Part shown: piece after piece, positions 5,090-6,331 of the stretch | How positions within the stretch are numbered: position 1 is the stretch's first letter | Layout: every line of letters starts with the position of its first letter | Assembly (NCBI GenBank): GCA_003170655.1 | Contig: PMYY01000078.1 | Coordinates: forward strand, 4,868 to 11,198 | DNA: 6,331 nucleotides | Direction: 5' to 3' | DNA from: Nitrospiraceae bacterium | GTDB lineage: Bacteria; Nitrospirota; Thermodesulfovibrionia; Thermodesulfovibrionales; Dissulfurispiraceae | The notes under the pieces: generated by a model | Told to the model about the DNA's origin: nothing | Seen by the model: only the letters and a program-made list of their open reading frames with translations | Databases searched by the model: none | Position numbers and translations under genes: made by a program

Positions 5090-5096
5090 AAGGGGG
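5090..5096 (+). promoter_or_regulatory. Ribosome binding site of the sensor kinase
   Basis: AAGGGGG five bases before the ATG at 5102 fixes the start. Later in-frame ATG codons (residues 11 and 17) have no comparable site. Confidence 0.65.
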
Positions 5097-5101
5097 CCAT
5101 A

Positions 5102-6331
5102 ATGAAGAAATTTAGAAAAAAAGAACAGCTGATGAAAGAATTGCAGAAAATGCGCCGGAAGTCCAACCGAATCGAGCAATGCAGGTTCGAGCTTGAAGGT
5201 ATGCAAAAAAAGTATGAGAAACTCTTGGAATCATCCCCGGATGCCATGCTTTTCGTGGACCTGCAGAGCACGATAGTATTCGTCAACGCGCAGTTCGAGA
5301 GATTGTTCGGCTACTCTGAAGCCGAAGTTATCGGTAAACGTCTCGAAATATTGATTCCCGAAAGGTTTCGTTCCATGCATCACGAAAATGTGGCGAGATT
5401 TTTTTCGAAACCGCAGGTGCGTCCGATGGGTGTCGGGCTTCGCATCTACGGACTTAAAAAAGACGGGACCGAATTTCCCGCTGATATAAGCCTGAATCCT
5501 TTGCGGGCCGATGGAGAATTGCTGGCCACCGCAGCTGTCAGGGATGAAACGGAACACAGGCGTGCCGAAGATATCATTGAGCGGAACTATCACATACAGC
5601 GCGTTATCAGCTCAATCCTGAAGATCGCACTGGAACCCATACCTCTGGCCGATCAGATGGACCAGGTCTTGGAGCTTATTTTCACCATGCCTGGGCTTAC
5701 GCTGCAATCGAAGGGCTTCATCTATCTCGTCGAGGAGAACTCGCAGGTAATGGCACTGAAAGCGCCGCGGTCATTCTCCGAATCCGAGCGGCCTCCTTGT
5801 GAAAAAGTAGTGATGGGAAAGTGCATTTGCAGCATCGGCGAATCCATGTGTTCGACTATCTTTTTTGACTGTGCTGCTGAAGGTCATGAAATACGACACA
5901 AAGACGGCTTTCCCCACGGACATTATTGCGTTCCAATCTCCTCGGCAGGGAGGTTACTGGGCATAATCAATCTTTACGTGGAGCAGGGGCATCAGAGGAG
6001 TCAGGAGGAGGAGGACTTCCTTACCGCGGTCGCCAATACACTCGCGGGCGTAATTGAACGGCAGCAGGCCGATCTCCAAAAACAGAAGCTTCAGGAGCAG
6101 CTTGCACAGGCGGAAAAGTTCGCTGCGCTTGGAAGAATTACGGCCAATGTTGCAGACGAAATCAGGAACCCGCTCACAGCGGTGGGTGGATTTGCCAGGA
6201 GGCTGCTCAAATCCATTCCTGAAGGACCGGCGCAGGAATATACGTCGTCTATTATCTCAGAGGTGAACAGGCTCGAAACTATACTGCACGATGTCCTGAT
6301 CTTTTCGCACATCGGCAGCAATAATCGCTCG
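5102..6331 (+). CDS. PAS-GAF sensor histidine kinase with Asp at the H-box (partial, cut by window end)
   Basis: The first 410 codons of a cytoplasmic sensor kinase; the frame is open to the window end, so the catalytic ATPase domain lies beyond it. Order: basic coiled coil (1-40); PAS (about 41-155: SSPDAMLFVD, VNAQFERLFGYSEAEVIGK, KKDGTEFPADIS); linker; GAF (about 165-318) rich in Cys and His (C233, C241, C243, C250, C257, C276 and the HGHYCVPI block, 272-279); coiled coil (318-340); HisKA dimerisation region (341-405). No transmembrane segment is visible. The H-box reads ALGRITANVADEIRNPLTA, where the family has AHEIRNPL: the phospho-accepting His is Asp352 (GAC instead of CAC). The start ATG follows AAGGGGG (5090-5096) by five bases. 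It may be an inactive or regulatory kinase, or the change may be a sequencing error. No response regulator is in the window. Confidence 0.9.
   Translation, partial: MKKFRKKEQLMKELQKMRRKSNRIEQCRFELEGMQKKYEKLLESSPDAMLFVDLQSTIVFVNAQFERLFGYSEAEVIGKRLEILIPERFRSMHHENVARFFSKPQVRPMGVGLRIYGLKKDGTEFPADISLNPLRADGELLATAAVRDETEHRRAEDIIERNYHIQRVISSILKIALEPIPLADQMDQVLELIFTMPGLTLQSKGFIYLVEENSQVMALKAPRSFSESERPPCEKVVMGKCICSIGESMCSTIFFDCAAEGHEIRHKDGFPHGHYCVPISSAGRLLGIINLYVEQGHQRSQEEEDFLTAVANTLAGVIERQQADLQKQKLQEQLAQAEKFAALGRITANVADEIRNPLTAVGGFARRLLKSIPEGPAQEYTSSIISEVNRLETILHDVLIFSHIGSNNRS

Noticed and set aside
4985..5593. Minus-strand frames over the start of the sensor kinase
   Set aside because: They are antisense to the PAS-containing coding region, which has clear family motifs and a ribosome binding site.
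1..6331. CRISPR array, toxin-antitoxin pair, intact insertion sequence or tRNA gene
   Set aside because: No regular repeats with spacers, no HEPN or other toxin next to the nucleotidyltransferase-like regulator, no transposase motifs, and no cloverleaf found by reading the gaps.

Overview
The window reads as chromosomal DNA of a Gram-negative bacterium with mixed base composition. lpxC (lipid A synthesis) requires an outer membrane. The style of the PAS-GAF sensor kinase, the LpxC N-terminus resembling the short Aquifex-type proteins, and the tiny Lys/Ala/Pro protein suggest an environmental lineage such as Nitrospirota or Desulfobacterota. That placement is an inference and no marker here settles it.

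Layout: 1-237 is a leader with a possible terminator of an upstream gene. tldD (238-1635, +) and lpxC (1724-2647, +) follow in the same direction. lpxC converges on a 27-codon minus-strand gene (2748-2831) encoding a Lys/Ala/Pro-only histone-H1-tail-like peptide, with a large shared hairpin between them. Upstream of the mini-gene, on the same strand, is a winged-helix regulator fused to a degenerate nucleotidyltransferase domain (2891-3436, -), driven by a near-perfect sigma70 promoter. A gene-poor stretch of about 400 bp with short direct and inverted repeats (3437-3835) separates it from tsaC (3836-4456, -), the threonylcarbamoyl-AMP synthase for tRNA t6A. A divergent intergenic region leads to a cold-shock protein gene (4670-4870, +) that starts at GTG behind a strong ribosome binding site and has a terminator-like hairpin in its leader. 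The last gene (5102 to the window end, +) is a PAS-GAF-HisKA sensor kinase cut off by the window edge.

The genes are mostly unlinked housekeeping functions (peptide/protein maturation, lipid A, tRNA modification, RNA chaperone) with two signalling or regulatory proteins. I see no defence island, CRISPR array, intact mobile element or tRNA/rRNA gene. The points most worth attention are an Asp in place of the phospho-accepting His in the kinase H-box, the unannotated mini basic protein, the regulator with an incomplete nucleotidyltransferase active site, and the attenuator-like leader of the cold-shock gene.
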